The notes below the pieces were generated by a model, which saw only the letters and a program-made list of their open reading frames with translations, made no database searches and was not told where the DNA came from. DNA of 64,000 bases from contig NZ_WHOY01000031.1 of NCBI RefSeq assembly GCF_009765445.1, positions 4,120,616 through 4,184,615 of the forward strand, in the 5' to 3' direction. The translations under genes were made by a program, and so were the position numbers. Shown piece by piece: positions 47,645 to 58,238 of this stretch. The stretch comes from Pantoea sp. BAV 3049 (GTDB lineage: Bacteria > Pseudomonadota > Gammaproteobacteria > Enterobacterales > Enterobacteriaceae). Every line of letters begins with the position of its first letter. Within the stretch, counting starts at the first letter, position 1.

Positions 47645-49399
47645 TTGACCAACAACCGACTAGAATGGCGCGCCCTACAGCCCGATACCGACAGCGTTCA
47701 GTCCCTTTTCTCTCAGGTACCTGAAGACGATTCCAGTTGCTTTGCCGCAGTGCAGTCACGCCTGTTCAACGGGCTGAATCTGCTGCAGCAAACGCCGGCT
47801 AAATTGCCCCTGATGCTGATTAAAACGGCTGAAAACGCTGAATATCTCGCTTTACTTCAGGACCAGCTCGCCAGCATCACTGCTGAGGATGAAGCAGAAC
47901 TGCATGGCGGTCACTACCTGATCGAAGGTTTGTCGATAAGCTGGCGTCCCGCTGAGTCTGGGCACGATAATTTCGCCAGCGTTGGCGGCATTCATTGTGC
48001 GGACTGGATTGAGACAGAGCAGCTGTTCGGCTGTGTGCGCTGGTATAACAATACCCTGACGCTGCAACCCGGATTGGTACATCAGGCCAACGGCGGTACG
48101 CTGATCCTCTCCCTGCGCACCCTGCTGGCACAGCCGTTGTTGTGGCTGCGAATGAGGAAAATCCTCACCACTCAGCAGTTTGACTGGTACTCCCCGGATG
48201 AAACGCGACCTTTGCCTGTGGCGATCCCTGCCATGCCACTCCAGTTCCGTTTGATCCTGACCGGCGAGCGCGACGCGCTGGCCGACTTCCAGGAAATAGA
48301 GCCGGAGCTTTCAGCACTGGCGCTCTACTCAGAGTTCGAAGAAAACATCCAGATTGTCGACGCAGAAGAGTTCAGCCTGTGGGTAAAATGGGTTCGCACT
48401 CTGGCTACCAGTGAAGGTATTGAAGCGATTGCCGACGATTTCTGGCCGGTGCTGATCCGTGAAGCGGTTCGCTATACCGGCGATCAGGATACGCTGCCGC
48501 TCTGCCCTGCATGGATTACACGCCAGCTGCAGGATGCAGTGATGTACAGCCCGGATGAAAACATCAGCGGTGAACATCTGCAAAGTGCGCTGGAAACCCG
48601 CGAATGGCGGGAAGGTTTCCTGGCTGAGCGAGTACGCGATGAAATCCTGCTCGACCAGATCCTGATTGAAACCGAAGGAGAAATGATCGGGCAGATCAAT
48701 GCGCTGTCAGTTATCGAATTCCCTGGCCATCCGCGTGCCTTTGGCGAACCTTCCCGTATTAGTTGCGTGGTGCATGTCGGCGACGGCGAGTTCACTGATG
48801 TTGAGCGCAAAGCCGAGCTGGGGGGCAATATTCACGCCAAAGGCATGATGATCATGCAGGCCTGGCTGATCGCCGAACTGGAACTGGAACAGCAGCTGCC
48901 CTTTTCCGCCTCTCTGGTGTTTGAGCAATCCTATTCCGAAGTGGATGGCGACAGCGCTTCCCTCGCCGAGCTTTGTGCGCTGATCAGCGCGCTGGCCAGC
49001 CAGCCGATCAATCAGCAAATCGCCGTGACCGGATCGGTCGACCAGTTTGGTCGCGTGCAGCCGGTTGGCGGGCTGAACGAAAAAATTGAAGGCTTTTTCC
49101 ACATCTGTAACCAGCGCAATCTGACCGGCAACCAGGGCGTCATTATCCCTGTTGCCAATGTGCGCCATCTCTCGCTACAGCAGGAAGTGGTGGATGCGGT
49201 GCGTGAAGGCAAATTCAACCTCTGGGCAGTCAGCAGCGTGGATGAAGCATTGCCCTTGCTGACCGGTGAAGAATGGGAAAAGGAAAATGCGGCCTGTCTG
49301 CTACGCTCAATACAGGAGCGCATTGCGCAAATTAATCAGCAGGACGGGCGTCAGCGTCCGTGGCCGCTGCGCTGGCTTAACTGGTTCAACCAGAGCTGA
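47645..49399 (+). CDS. lonH: Lon-related protease LonH (YcbZ)
   Basis: Lon-like protein of 584 residues. The N-terminal AAA-like part is degenerate (no intact Walker A). The C-terminal Lon protease domain has the catalytic Ser in [13 protein letters not shown] (about residue 440) and Lys in [11 protein letters not shown] (about 483). The start appears to be TTG at 47645, giving [17 protein letters not shown] as the family start. It is upstream of fabA as in E. coli. Confidence 0.92.
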   Translation: MTNNRLEWRALQPDTDSVQSLFSQVPEDDSSCFAAVQSRLFNGLNLLQQTPAKLPLMLIKTAENAEYLALLQDQLASITAEDEAELHGGHYLIEGLSISWRPAESGHDNFASVGGIHCADWIETEQLFGCVRWYNNTLTLQPGLVHQANGGTLILSLRTLLAQPLLWLRMRKILTTQQFDWYSPDETRPLPVAIPAMPLQFRLILTGERDALADFQEIEPELSALALYSEFEENIQIVDAEEFSLWVKWVRTLATSEGIEAIADDFWPVLIREAVRYTGDQDTLPLCPAWITRQLQDAVMYSPDENISGEHLQSALETREWREGFLAERVRDEILLDQILIETEGEMIGQINALSVIEFPGHPRAFGEPSRISCVVHVGDGEFTDVERKAELGGNIHAKGMMIMQAWLIAELELEQQLPFSASLVFEQSYSEVDGDSASLAELCALISALASQPINQQIAVTGSVDQFGRVQPVGGLNEKIEGFFHICNQRNLTGNQGVIIPVANVRHLSLQQEVVDAVREGKFNLWAVSSVDEALPLLTGEEWEKENAACLLRSIQERIAQINQQDGRQRPWPLRWLNWFNQS

Positions 49400-49411
49400 T
49401 CGGACTTGTTC

Positions 49412-49429
49412 AGCTTACACCTGTTAGCT
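49412..49429 (+). promoter_or_regulatory. FabR/FadR-type operator region of fabA
   Basis: AGCTTACACCTGTTAGCT is an imperfect palindrome that closely resembles the E. coli fabA control sequence known for FabR (and nearby FadR) binding. It ends 38 bases before the fabA ATG. Confidence 0.6.
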
Positions 49430-49467
49430 AATCTTCGTGATTCATTAAAATAAGGCTTATTGAGAAC

Positions 49468-49986
49468 ATGGTAGATAAACGCGAATCCTATACAAAAGAA
49501 GACCTCATTGCCTCCGGCCGTGGTGAACTGTTTGGTGCTGAAGGCCCACCGTTGCCGTCCGGAAACATGTTGATGATGGACCGCGTGGTGAAAATGACCG
49601 AAGACGGCGGTAACTACGGCAAAGGTTTTGTTGAAGCCGAGCTGGATATCAATCCGGACCTGTGGTTCTTTAGCTGTCATTTTATCGGCGACCCGGTAAT
49701 GCCAGGCTGTCTGGGTCTGGATGCCATGTGGCAGCTGGTTGGGTTCTATCTGGGCTGGTTAGGCGCAGAAGGCAAAGGCCGTGCACTGGGTGTGGGTGAA
49801 GTGAAATTCACTGGCCAGGTTCTGCCAACCGCGAAAAAAGTTTCTTACCGCATTCACTTCAAGCGTGTGATCAATCGCAAGCTGGTGATGGGTGTGGCAG
49901 ACGGTGAAGTGCTGGTGGACGGTCATGTGATCTATACCGCGACCGACCTGAAAGTAGGTCTGTTCAAAGACACCACTGCTTTTTAA
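49468..49986 (+). CDS. fabA: 3-hydroxydecanoyl-ACP dehydratase/isomerase FabA
   Basis: Key enzyme of anaerobic unsaturated fatty-acid synthesis: dehydrates 3-hydroxydecanoyl-ACP and isomerises trans-2 to cis-3-decenoyl-ACP. It has a hot-dog fold with catalytic His in [20 protein letters not shown] (about 71) and Asp in the [12 protein letters not shown] helix (about 85). It has 172 residues as in E. coli. A UUCG-capped terminator follows. Confidence 0.98.
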   Translation: MVDKRESYTKEDLIASGRGELFGAEGPPLPSGNMLMMDRVVKMTEDGGNYGKGFVEAELDINPDLWFFSCHFIGDPVMPGCLGLDAMWQLVGFYLGWLGAEGKGRALGVGEVKFTGQVLPTAKKVSYRIHFKRVINRKLVMGVADGEVLVDGHVIYTATDLKVGLFKDTTAF

Positions 49987-50003
49987 GCCTCCCTTAAAAC
50001 GGA

Positions 50004-50029
50004 AACCTCCGCTTCGGCGGAGGTTCTTC
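50004..50029 (+). terminator. fabA terminator
   Basis: AACCTCCGC-TTCG-GCGGAGGTT: 9-bp stem with a stable UUCG tetraloop, then TCTTCCTTTT. Confidence 0.85.
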
Positions 50030-50119
50030 CTTTTAAAATCTGAGTTATCCAGTTTCACAAACCTGATAGTGCTGTTTTCACGAACCGGATGTTCAGATTA
50101 TATAACGTGAACAATCGGG

Positions 50120-50287
50120 TTATACGCTAACCGTCCTGTCCTCCATGGCTTGTCGCCAACCTCCCAACCAGTGAGACCTCGCGTCTATCATTTGATAGGG
50201 ACACATTTCTTTCGAACGTCCGGTAATACCGGCCTGATAACCTCTGGAATGTGCCCGTTCGAGTCGATCTCGTTTCTGTCTCTTCAT
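50120..50287 (-). CDS. rmf: Ribosome modulation factor Rmf
   Basis: Basic 55-residue protein that dimerises ribosomes to 100S particles in stationary phase. It begins MKRQKRDRLERAHSRGYQAG and continues TGRSKEMCPYQ and HWLGGWRQAMEDR, closely matching E. coli Rmf. A second ATG lies one codon upstream. The position downstream of pqiC and convergent with fabA agrees with E. coli. Confidence 0.96.
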   Translation of the reverse strand: MKRQKRDRLERAHSRGYQAGITGRSKEMCPYQMIDARSHWLGGWRQAMEDRTVSV

Positions 50288-50496
50288 CATGCCTGTAATC
50301 CCCTCTTCAGGTCAGGTGGAATCTGGTGGAAAGAAATCAGTGATTGCATTGTTTGCAACCACACTTCAATTTCTAACGCCATCCGGGCTAAAAATCAATC
50401 CGCAAATTTCACGCCAATGTCATATTACCGTGAGAATATGCGGGTGCTTTTTCGCCCAAAAAACCCAAAAGATGATGAATAACCCGCTGTAATGTC

Positions 50497-50545
50497 AAAA
50501 AAAACCCCTGATTGCGCATAAATCTGATTTTGCGACAATCAAGGG
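50497..50545 (-). terminator. Terminator after pqiABC
   Basis: On the minus strand CCCTTGATTG pairs with CAATCAGGGG (one G-U pair), loop about 21 bases, followed by eight T residues, 25 bases after the pqiC stop. The rest of 50288-50569 is the rmf promoter region. Confidence 0.75.
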
Positions 50546-50569
50546 CTTAGCTCTTTATATTAATTTTTA

Positions 50570-51139
50570 TTAACTTTTACTGCGGATCGCATCGGCCATC
50601 TGCCGGGCTTCCTGCTGCCAACCTTTAGCCAGCGTTCTAACTAACGCATCGTAACCATCTTCCGTTTGTGGCAACGTCAGTGCAAATGAACGCTTAATAA
50701 TCTGCCCCTGATGTTCAAGCACCCAGGCACCGCTGATCACTGCCTGGCCGTCATAACGCCCGTGGAAGCCAGTCACGTTGACGTTCAGCGTATCCTGCTG
50801 TGCGCCCAGTGGCGATGCGGAAACCAGCCAGCCCGGCAGCGCATCACTCAGATCCGCCACCAGCGTCTGTTGCAGCTGCTGATCCAGCGGGCTGGCCCAC
50901 AGATTATTGCTGGCAATCACATACTTCACGTCACTGCTCTGATAGACCAGGCCGTTGCCCGCCAGATAGTCGGGCACCGAGACATGCTGTACGAACACCG
51001 CCGGGCGCAGTGCATCAGAGCTGCTGGCCGCAGCCGCAGAGCTTTTTTCTGCAGCGGGCAGCTGATAGTAAGTTGTTTCTGGCGTAGTGCTACAAGCCGT
51101 CACGGCCAGAGCCAGCGCAATGGGTATCCATTTCATCAT
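50570..51139 (-). CDS. pqiC: Outer-membrane lipoprotein PqiC
   Basis: Lipoprotein of 189 residues with lipobox ALAVTACS (Cys at 16) and an ABC_trans_aux/YmbA domain. PqiC anchors the PqiB needle at the outer membrane in the PqiABC lipid-transport system. Its start overlaps the pqiB stop by 4 bases. It is the last gene of the operon. Confidence 0.94.
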   Translation of the reverse strand: MMKWIPIALALAVTACSTTPETTYYQLPAAEKSSAAAASSSDALRPAVFVQHVSVPDYLAGNGLVYQSSDVKYVIASNNLWASPLDQQLQQTLVADLSDALPGWLVSASPLGAQQDTLNVNVTGFHGRYDGQAVISGAWVLEHQGQIIKRSFALTLPQTEDGYDALVRTLAKGWQQEARQMADAIRSKS

Positions 51140-52776
51140 TGTTTCGCCCTCTTAGGCTGTGGATCCTGTCCGGGTTTCGCCTCAAACACCAGCGCATTGC
51201 TCTTGTTGTTGAGCGTTTTCAGTACGGGTTGCAGTTCACGCAGCACCTGATCCAGGCGCTGCATATCACCCACCATTTTGCTGTAGGCTGGAGAGCCGGG
51301 CTGGAAGGCCTTCATGCTGCTGTTCAGCTCGCGCAGGGTTTTCTGCATATCCGCCGGCAACTGTTGCATCTGCTGGCTACCGGTGATCTGATTGATGTTA
51401 TCCAGCGTTTTCTGCAAGTTACGCAGCGTAGTCTGGCTCTCTTTCAGCGTTCCGGTGGCCTGATTGATCATCGGATTCAGCGGCATACTGTTGATCTTAT
51501 CCAGCGTTTCCATCAGTTTCTGCTGGATCTGGGCCAGCCCGCCACTGGTGGTCGGGATCAACTCATAACCAGCGAACTCTGCCGGGCCGGTATAAGGCCT
51601 GGCATTGTCATGGAAATCGAGATCGACGTACAACGAGCCGGTCAGGAGATTAGCCGACTTCAGCGAGGCACGCAGTCCCGATTTGATGCCGTCTTTCAGG
51701 TGCTGCTCGATATTGAAGTCCTTGCCCAGCATGCTTTCGAAGCGGTCTGGTTCAATGCGGATCAGTACCGGAATGCGGTAATCGTTATTCAACCGCTGAG
51801 CCACATCTTTCGACTGGAACGGAACGGCAGCCACGGTGCCCAGACGGATGCCGCGGAATTCAACCGGTGCGCCAGGCTGCAGGCCACGGATTGAATCGCT
51901 GAAGAACATCAGGAAGTCTTTGTGCACGGTGTACAACGAATCCTGAATGCTGCGCTGATCGTCGAACAGCTTGTATTCGGCTTTGTTCTCCGCCAGCTGC
52001 CCCAGAGCCCAGCCATCCGGCACATCAAAGCTTACCCCACCGCTGAACAGCGTAGTCAGCGACCCCATTTCAACACGCATGCCCGAGGCCGACATATCTA
52101 CAGCTATTCCGCTGTCTTTCCAGAAGCGGACATTAGTGGTAACCAGTCGGTCATAAGGGGCGGTCACAAACAGCTGATAGGTCATCATGCGTTTATCAGC
52201 ATCAAAATTACTGGTCTCGACAGAACCCACGCGGTAGCCACGGAACAGGACCGGATCGCCAGGATTCAGCTGACCGGCTTTGGCGCTGTCCAGCGTAATA
52301 CGGATACCCTTCGCGTCTGGTGGCGCGAGCGGCGGCGCATCCAGCAGGCTGTAATGTTCAGGCTTTTCGCCTTTGTTGCCCGGCTGCAGCTCGATGTAAG
52401 CTCCGGAGAGCAAAGTGCCCAGTCCGGTCACGCCTTCACGGCCGATCGCCGGTTTAACCACCCAAAAGGCACTGTCCCCCTTCAGCAGCTTCTCCATACC
52501 GGAATTCAGGCGGGCTTTGATCTCCACATGGTGCAGATCATCGGTCAGCACCGCGCTCTCAACGACCCCAACATCCACGCTGCGGCTTTTAATGGCGGTT
52601 TTACCTCCCTCAATACCTTCGGCATTGGTGGTGATCAGCGTGACCTCGGGGCCCTGATGGCTGAAGTGATAAAACAGTATCCATGCACCGATCAGCACGG
52701 TGACAATGGGAATGATCCAGACAGGTGACCAGCGTTTGATTTGATCAACCGTCGCCACGCCGTGATTATTTTCCTT
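51136..52776 (-). CDS. pqiB: MCE-family intermembrane transport protein PqiB
   Basis: Periplasm-spanning protein with one N-terminal membrane helix (about 17-37) and three MCE domains (about 45-135, 160-225, 285-390), then a long helical C-terminus (about 430-520) that forms the needle. Together with PqiA and PqiC it bridges inner and outer membranes for lipid movement. The TTG at 52776 with GAGGAG upstream gives 546 residues, the E. coli length, and overlaps pqiA by 11 bases. Confidence 0.94.
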   Translation of the reverse strand, partial: KENNHGVATVDQIKRWSPVWIIPIVTVLIGAWILFYHFSHQGPEVTLITTNAEGIEGGKTAIKSRSVDVGVVESAVLTDDLHHVEIKARLNSGMEKLLKGDSAFWVVKPAIGREGVTGLGTLLSGAYIELQPGNKGEKPEHYSLLDAPPLAPPDAKGIRITLDSAKAGQLNPGDPVLFRGYRVGSVETSNFDADKRMMTYQLFVTAPYDRLVTTNVRFWKDSGIAVDMSASGMRVEMGSLTTLFSGGVSFDVPDGWALGQLAENKAEYKLFDDQRSIQDSLYTVHKDFLMFFSDSIRGLQPGAPVEFRGIRLGTVAAVPFQSKDVAQRLNNDYRIPVLIRIEPDRFESMLGKDFNIEQHLKDGIKSGLRASLKSANLLTGSLYVDLDFHDNARPYTGPAEFAGYELIPTTSGGLAQIQQKLMETLDKINSMPLNPMINQATGTLKESQTTLRNLQKTLDNINQITGSQQMQQLPADMQKTLRELNSSMKAFQPGSPAYSKMVGDMQRLDQVLRELQPVLKTLNNKSNALVFEAKPGQDPQPKRAKQ

Positions 52777-54040
52777 CAATGCTCGGCTCCTCAATACTCT
52801 TTTCACGTACACGATCCCAGGTCAGACGGGGGTCGAATGTCATGGCAGCAAACATGGTCAGGATCACCACCATGGCAAACAGCAACGCTCCCGTTGCGGG
52901 ATAAATACTCATCAACTGCCCCATGCGCACCAGCGCAGAGAGGACCGCGATAACAAAGACATCAATCATTGACCAGCGGCCAACAAACTCCACCACCTCA
53001 TAAATTTTGTGCATCCTCTCACTGTCCTGATGAGGCTTGCCCTTGCCGTTGGCGTCCCAGCACAGCCAGCCAATCGCCAGCATTTTTAGCGAAGGCACCA
53101 TAATACTGGCGATAAAGATCACCAGCGCCACCGGATAGGAACCTTCACTCCACAGCAAAACCACCCCAGCCATAATGGTTGAGGTGATTTTAGTCCCTAG
53201 CGCTTCAGTGATCATAATCGGCATCAGGTTGGCGGGGATATATAACAGGAAGGAGGTCAGCAGCAGCGCCAGCGTCCACTGCAGGCTGTGGCGACGACGG
53301 ACGTAACCACCGGTGCCGCAACGCGGACAGGTGAACTGGTCAGCGGCCAGCACTGCCGTACAGCAATGGCAGGAGCGCAGGCCCTGGCGCAGGCCACTGA
53401 TTGCCGGGACCGGGCGGGCTGGTAAAGTTGGCACCGGCGCAATGCGAGCCCACAGCCAGCGACGGTCCACGCACTGAAATGCACGCACCTGCAGCATACA
53501 GAAAAGACACCAGGGAACAAAACTGGTGCCAATGCCAATGTCGCCGTAGGCCATCAGCTTAACGAAGCTGACCAGTACCCCGGCGAGAAAGATTTCCGCC
53601 ATCCCCCAGCTTTTAATCTGGAACAACACCCGCGCCATGTTGCGCTTCAGCGGCAACGGCATTCGCACGGGATTAACCAGCAGCAGGATCACCACCATGC
53701 AGACCGCAGGCACGCCCTGTACAAACAGCATGAACAGCGTCGCCAGGCTGTTGTAATCCTCAGACACCATCACCTGAGGAATGCGCATCAGCGTTATTTC
53801 ACTGCTCAACCCTGCCACGTGCATATTCACGAAGGGAAACAGGTTCGCCAGAACCAGCATAAACAACGCTGCCAGCGCATAACCGGTGGGCCGCTTTTGC
53901 GGCTCATGCCAGCTGGACACCAGCGTTGTTTCACAGCGCGGGCAGCTGGCTTTGTTGCCCGCCGACAGTTCCGGCAACTGTGTCATCAGGTCACACTTCG
54001 GGCAAAGCATCCATTGATCGGCCTGCTGCGATGAACACAT
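52766..54040 (-). CDS. pqiA: Inner membrane protein PqiA
   Basis: Membrane component of PqiABC with 424 residues. It has two PqiA domains of four helices each, each preceded by a zinc-ribbon-like motif: CPKCDLMTQLP ... CPRCETTL (about 14-40) and CHCCTAVL ... CPRCGTGG (about 222-246). In E. coli it is induced by paraquat through SoxRS and in stationary phase. It is 11 bases after uup. Confidence 0.95.
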   Translation of the reverse strand: MCSSQQADQWMLCPKCDLMTQLPELSAGNKASCPRCETTLVSSWHEPQKRPTGYALAALFMLVLANLFPFVNMHVAGLSSEITLMRIPQVMVSEDYNSLATLFMLFVQGVPAVCMVVILLLVNPVRMPLPLKRNMARVLFQIKSWGMAEIFLAGVLVSFVKLMAYGDIGIGTSFVPWCLFCMLQVRAFQCVDRRWLWARIAPVPTLPARPVPAISGLRQGLRSCHCCTAVLAADQFTCPRCGTGGYVRRRHSLQWTLALLLTSFLLYIPANLMPIMITEALGTKITSTIMAGVVLLWSEGSYPVALVIFIASIMVPSLKMLAIGWLCWDANGKGKPHQDSERMHKIYEVVEFVGRWSMIDVFVIAVLSALVRMGQLMSIYPATGALLFAMVVILTMFAAMTFDPRLTWDRVREKSIEEPSIEGK

Positions 54041-54051
54041 AAATTACCTCA

Positions 54052-55962
54052 TTAACCGTTCTTCAGAGATTCCAGATATTCCCAGCGTTCAAAGGCGACT
54101 TCCAAATCCTGCTCTGCCTGCGCCATCGCATCCAGAACCGGCTGGGTCTCTTCATGAGGTTGGCTGAAAAATGTCGCATCCGCCACTTTAGCCTGTAGTG
54201 AAGCGAGCTGAGCTTCCAGCGCTTCCATTTTTTCCGGCAACTGTTCCAGCTCGCGCTGCAGGTTGTAGCTCATCCTGGCAGCAGGGCGTTTTGTCGGCTC
54301 GTTTTTTACACTTTCCTGACGGACCGGAGAGCTGCTGGTTTTCGCTGCGTGGCGGGTCTGCCTGTAGGCCGCACGCTGCAACTGCGCATCGTGATAGCCA
54401 CCAACAAAGGCACCGATTTCGCCGTTGCCTTCAAAGATCCAGCATTCGGTAACGGTGTTGTCAACGAACTGACGATCGTGGCTCACCAGCAGTACCGTAC
54501 CCTGATAGCCGTCGATCAGTTCCTCCAACAGCTCCAGCGTTTCCACGTCCAGATCGTTGGTTGGTTCATCGAGGATCAGCAGGTTGCTTGGCTTCAGGAA
54601 CAGACGTGCCAGCAGCAGGCGGTTTCGCTCACCACCGGACAGTGCCCGCACCGGCGTCATAGCCCGTTTTGGATGGAACAGGAACTCCTGAAGATAGCCC
54701 AGCACGTGGCGCGGCTTACCGTTGACCATCACTTCCTGTTTGCCTTCGGCGAGGTTATCCATCACCGTACGGTCCGGATCCAGCTCGGCGCGATGCTGAT
54801 CGAAATAAGCCACTTCCAGCTTGGTACCGATATGAACGCGGCCACTGTCTGGTTTAAGCTGATCGAGCATCAGCTTCAGCAAGGTGGTTTTGCCGCAGCC
54901 GTTCGGGCCAATCAGGGCGATCTTGTCGCCGCGCTGAACCTGAGAGGTGAAGTCACGAACCAGCTGTTTACCGCCCACACCGTAGCAGACGTTTTCCAGT
55001 TCGAAGACGATTTTTCCGGAGCGGCTTGCTTCTTCCACTTGCATGTTGGCTTTGCCCATCACTTCACGGCGTTCTGAACGCTCGCGGCGCAGGGCCTTCA
55101 GAGCACGAACGCGCCCTTCGTTACGGGTACGACGTGCTTTGATACCCTGGCGGATCCACACTTCTTCCTGAGCCAGTTTGCGGTCGAATTCAGCATTCTG
55201 CATCTCTTCCACGCGCAGCGCTTCTTCTTTGCCCAGCAGATACTGATCGTAGTTACCCGGCCAGGAGACCAGCTTGCCGCGATCGAGATCGACAATGCGG
55301 GTAGCCATGTTGCGGATAAACGAACGGTCGTGGGAAATAAAGATAATGCTGCCCTGGAAGGTTTTCAGGAACCCTTCCAGCCAGTCGATGGTTTCGATAT
55401 CCAGATGGTTGGTTGGTTCATCCAGCATCAGCACACGCGGATTGCTGACCAATGCCCGACCCAGCGCCGCTTTACGCAGCCAGCCGCCGGACAGTGAGGA
55501 GAGCGCCACATCGCCATCAAGGCCAATCTGCTTGAGCACGTCCTGGATGCGCGTTTCCAGCTGCCACAGGTTCTGGTGATCGAGGATGCTTTGCAGACGT
55601 CCCATCTCATTGAGATTTTTATCGCTGGGATCCTCCATCACCAGATGTGAAATGGCATGATATGCCTTCAGGTGTTCAGCCTGCTCTTCCACACCTTCCG
55701 CCACGAAGTCGTAAACAGACCCCGCCACATTACGCGGTGGATCCTGTTGCAGACGCGCCACCACCAGATCCTGCTCATAAATAATTCTGCCGTCGTCCAG
55801 CGGCTGCTCACGGTTGATGATTTTCATCAACGTGGATTTGCCCGCGCCGTTACGGCCAACCAGACAGACTCGCTCATTTTCTTCGATATGCAGCTCAGTG
55901 TTATCCAACAGCGGTGCATCGCTGAATGACAGGTAAGCACCATGAATACTGATCAGTGACAT
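54052..55962 (-). CDS. uup: ABC-F ATPase Uup
   Basis: Soluble ABC-F protein of 636 residues with two ATPase domains. Walker A motifs are GRNGAGKSTLMK (about 37-48) and GPNGCGKTTLLK (about 352-363), with signature LSGG twice, and a C-terminal coiled coil (about 560-636, LQRELEQLPEKMEALEAQLA) that binds DNA in E. coli. It limits precise excision of transposons and affects ribosome or branched-DNA processing. It lies between rlmKL and pqiA. Confidence 0.96.
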   Translation of the reverse strand: MSLISIHGAYLSFSDAPLLDNTELHIEENERVCLVGRNGAGKSTLMKIINREQPLDDGRIIYEQDLVVARLQQDPPRNVAGSVYDFVAEGVEEQAEHLKAYHAISHLVMEDPSDKNLNEMGRLQSILDHQNLWQLETRIQDVLKQIGLDGDVALSSLSGGWLRKAALGRALVSNPRVLMLDEPTNHLDIETIDWLEGFLKTFQGSIIFISHDRSFIRNMATRIVDLDRGKLVSWPGNYDQYLLGKEEALRVEEMQNAEFDRKLAQEEVWIRQGIKARRTRNEGRVRALKALRRERSERREVMGKANMQVEEASRSGKIVFELENVCYGVGGKQLVRDFTSQVQRGDKIALIGPNGCGKTTLLKLMLDQLKPDSGRVHIGTKLEVAYFDQHRAELDPDRTVMDNLAEGKQEVMVNGKPRHVLGYLQEFLFHPKRAMTPVRALSGGERNRLLLARLFLKPSNLLILDEPTNDLDVETLELLEELIDGYQGTVLLVSHDRQFVDNTVTECWIFEGNGEIGAFVGGYHDAQLQRAAYRQTRHAAKTSSSPVRQESVKNEPTKRPAARMSYNLQRELEQLPEKMEALEAQLASLQAKVADATFFSQPHEETQPVLDAMAQAEQDLEVAFERWEYLESLKNG

Positions 55963-55967
55963 AAAAC

Positions 55968-58082
55968 TTATTCCTTACCGGCGTGAGTAATCAGCCAGCA
56001 GTTATGAATTTGACGGTTGCGGGCAAAATCCTGCGACTGGGTTTTGGCGGTAATTTCCTGTGCGGCAAGATGAAGACCGGCAAGACCCTCGTGGTCCATT
56101 TTGAACCCGCGTTTGTTGTTGGAGAACATAATGGTGCCGCCTTTACGCAGCAGCCTTTTCAGATCTTTCATCAGCAGCAGATGATCGCGCTGCACATCGA
56201 AGCTCTCTTCCATCCGCTTCGAGTTAGAGAAGGTCGGCGGATCGATAAAGATCAGATCGAACTGCTCGTCAGAATGACTCAGCCAGTTCAGGCAGTCTGC
56301 CTGCATCAGACGATGCTGACGACCGGTCAGCCCATTCAGGCGCAGGTTGCGCTCTGCCCACTCCAGGTAGGTACGGGACATATCCACGGTCGTGGTACTG
56401 CGTGCGCCACCCAGCCCGGCATGCACGCTGGCACTACCGGTATAAGCGAACAAATTCAGGAAATCTTTACCTTTGCTCATCTGGCCCAGCATTTTACGGG
56501 CAATACGGTGGTCCAGGAACAGACCGGTATCCAGATAGTCGGTCAGGTTGACCCAAAGTTTTGCGTTGAATTCTGAGACTTCAAAGAAATCGCCCTTCTC
56601 ACCCAGCTTCTGGTACTGGCTTTTGCCCTTCTGCCGTTCACGGGTTTTCAGCACCAGACGGTTGGCAGGCAGATCCAGCACGCTCAGCGTGGCAGAAATC
56701 ACATCAAACAGACGCTGACGGGCTTTGGCCGGTTCAATGGTCTTCGGCGGCGCATACTCCTGCACCACAATCCACTCACCATAGCGATCCACAGCAACGT
56801 TGTAATCCGGCAAATCGGCATCGTACAGGCGGTAGCACTCGATTCCTTCCTGTCGCGCCCACTTCTCGAGTTTTTTCAGATTCTTGCGCAGGCGGTTAGC
56901 GTAATCTTCCGCAATCTGCCCGACATTCCCTGAAGTATTAACCGCCAGCTGATAGTTTTTCTGTACGCAGTCCAGCGGGCCGTTTTTCGCTTTGAACTGG
57001 CGATCGGCACGCAGCTGGAGGCAGCTCAGCAGCTCCGGCGAGGCGCTGAACAGTGACAGATTCCAGCCGCCAAACTGGCTCTTCATAATGCGCCCTAATT
57101 GGCTATGCAGGGCAATCAGCGCCGGTTCGCTCTCCAGGCGTTCGCCGTACGGCGGATTGCTCAGCACCGTGCCGGTAATCCCTTCCGGCTGCGGGTTGGT
57201 CAGTTTCAGCACGTCCTGCACGGTGAAACTGATAATATCGGCCAGACCAGCTTTGCGGGCATTGGCGCGGGCACGTTCAATCACCCGCGAATCATTGTCG
57301 AAGCCGTGAAAGCGGGAGGACGTTTCCTGCAAACCACGGCGGGCGCGGATCTGTGCTTCGCTGGTCACTTCACGCCACAGCTCTTCGCTGAATTTGCTCC
57401 AGCCGGTAAAGCCCCAGTGGTGACGATGCAGGCCCGGCGCACGATCGGTGGCGATCATCGCCGCTTCAATCAGCAACGTCCCCGATCCACACATCGGATC
57501 GACCATTGGCGCACCAGCCTGCCAGCCGGAACGCAGCACGATCGCTGCCGCCAGGTTCTCTTTCAGAGGTGCCTGTCCGGTCTGCTGACGGTAGCCACGC
57601 TGATGCAGGCCCTCACCACTCAGATCCAGTGCGATGCTGGCCTTATCATTGTTCAGCCAGACGTTGATCCGGATATCCGGCTGCTCGCGATCCACATCAG
57701 GACGCGGCAGGTTTTTACGGGTAAAGCTGTCAACGATGGCATCTTTAACCTTCAGTGCGCCGTACTGGCTGTTGCGGATCACTTCATTCAGGCCGCTGAA
57801 ATGCACGGCGAAGGTTTTATCACTGCCGAACATCGCCGGCCAGTCGATGGCCTGCACGCCCAGATAGAGATCCAGGTCACTGTAAACGCCGCACTCGGTC
57901 AGCGGCAGCAGGATGCGGGAAGCCAGGCGGCTCCACATCAGGCTCTGATACATCAGACGATCGTCACCCTCGAAATGTACGCCGCCCTGGACGACCTGGC
58001 AAGCCTGGGCCCCCATCGCTTCCAGTTCACTTTTTAACAGCTCTTCGAGCCCACGCGCCGTACTGGCAAACAGAGAATTCAT
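55968..58082 (-). CDS. rlmL: Bifunctional 23S rRNA methyltransferase RlmKL
   Basis: Methylates G2445 (m2G, RlmL part) and G2069 (m7G, RlmK part) of 23S rRNA. The N-terminal THUMP domain (about 43-155) and first methyltransferase ([15 protein letters not shown] about 190-204, NPPYGERL) are fused to a second methyltransferase ([15 protein letters not shown] about 540-554, [13 protein letters not shown]). The ATG at 58082 gives 704 residues (E. coli 702). It ends 5 bases before uup. Confidence 0.96.
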   Translation of the reverse strand: MNSLFASTARGLEELLKSELEAMGAQACQVVQGGVHFEGDDRLMYQSLMWSRLASRILLPLTECGVYSDLDLYLGVQAIDWPAMFGSDKTFAVHFSGLNEVIRNSQYGALKVKDAIVDSFTRKNLPRPDVDREQPDIRINVWLNNDKASIALDLSGEGLHQRGYRQQTGQAPLKENLAAAIVLRSGWQAGAPMVDPMCGSGTLLIEAAMIATDRAPGLHRHHWGFTGWSKFSEELWREVTSEAQIRARRGLQETSSRFHGFDNDSRVIERARANARKAGLADIISFTVQDVLKLTNPQPEGITGTVLSNPPYGERLESEPALIALHSQLGRIMKSQFGGWNLSLFSASPELLSCLQLRADRQFKAKNGPLDCVQKNYQLAVNTSGNVGQIAEDYANRLRKNLKKLEKWARQEGIECYRLYDADLPDYNVAVDRYGEWIVVQEYAPPKTIEPAKARQRLFDVISATLSVLDLPANRLVLKTRERQKGKSQYQKLGEKGDFFEVSEFNAKLWVNLTDYLDTGLFLDHRIARKMLGQMSKGKDFLNLFAYTGSASVHAGLGGARSTTTVDMSRTYLEWAERNLRLNGLTGRQHRLMQADCLNWLSHSDEQFDLIFIDPPTFSNSKRMEESFDVQRDHLLLMKDLKRLLRKGGTIMFSNNKRGFKMDHEGLAGLHLAAQEITAKTQSQDFARNRQIHNCWLITHAGKE

Positions 58083-58238
58083 AGCGTCACTTATCGTCTT
58101 CAGAAAATTGTTGCGCATTATAGCTAATCGCGGGCTCATGTCATAAAGTTAGCTTCTTTTCGTCAGTGCTCCCGGCAGATTTCTGCACTGACACCCTCAT
58201 TTAATGCCAGTTACAGACTCTCTGGCCCGGAGACTTCC

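Noticed and set aside
50150-50482. 110-codon plus-strand ORF between fabA and pqiC
   Set aside because: It covers rmf on the other strand, which has a clear family match and ribosome-binding site.
57099-58037. 312-codon plus-strand ORF opposite rlmKL
   Set aside because: Antisense shadow of rlmKL with low-complexity His/Gln-rich translation.
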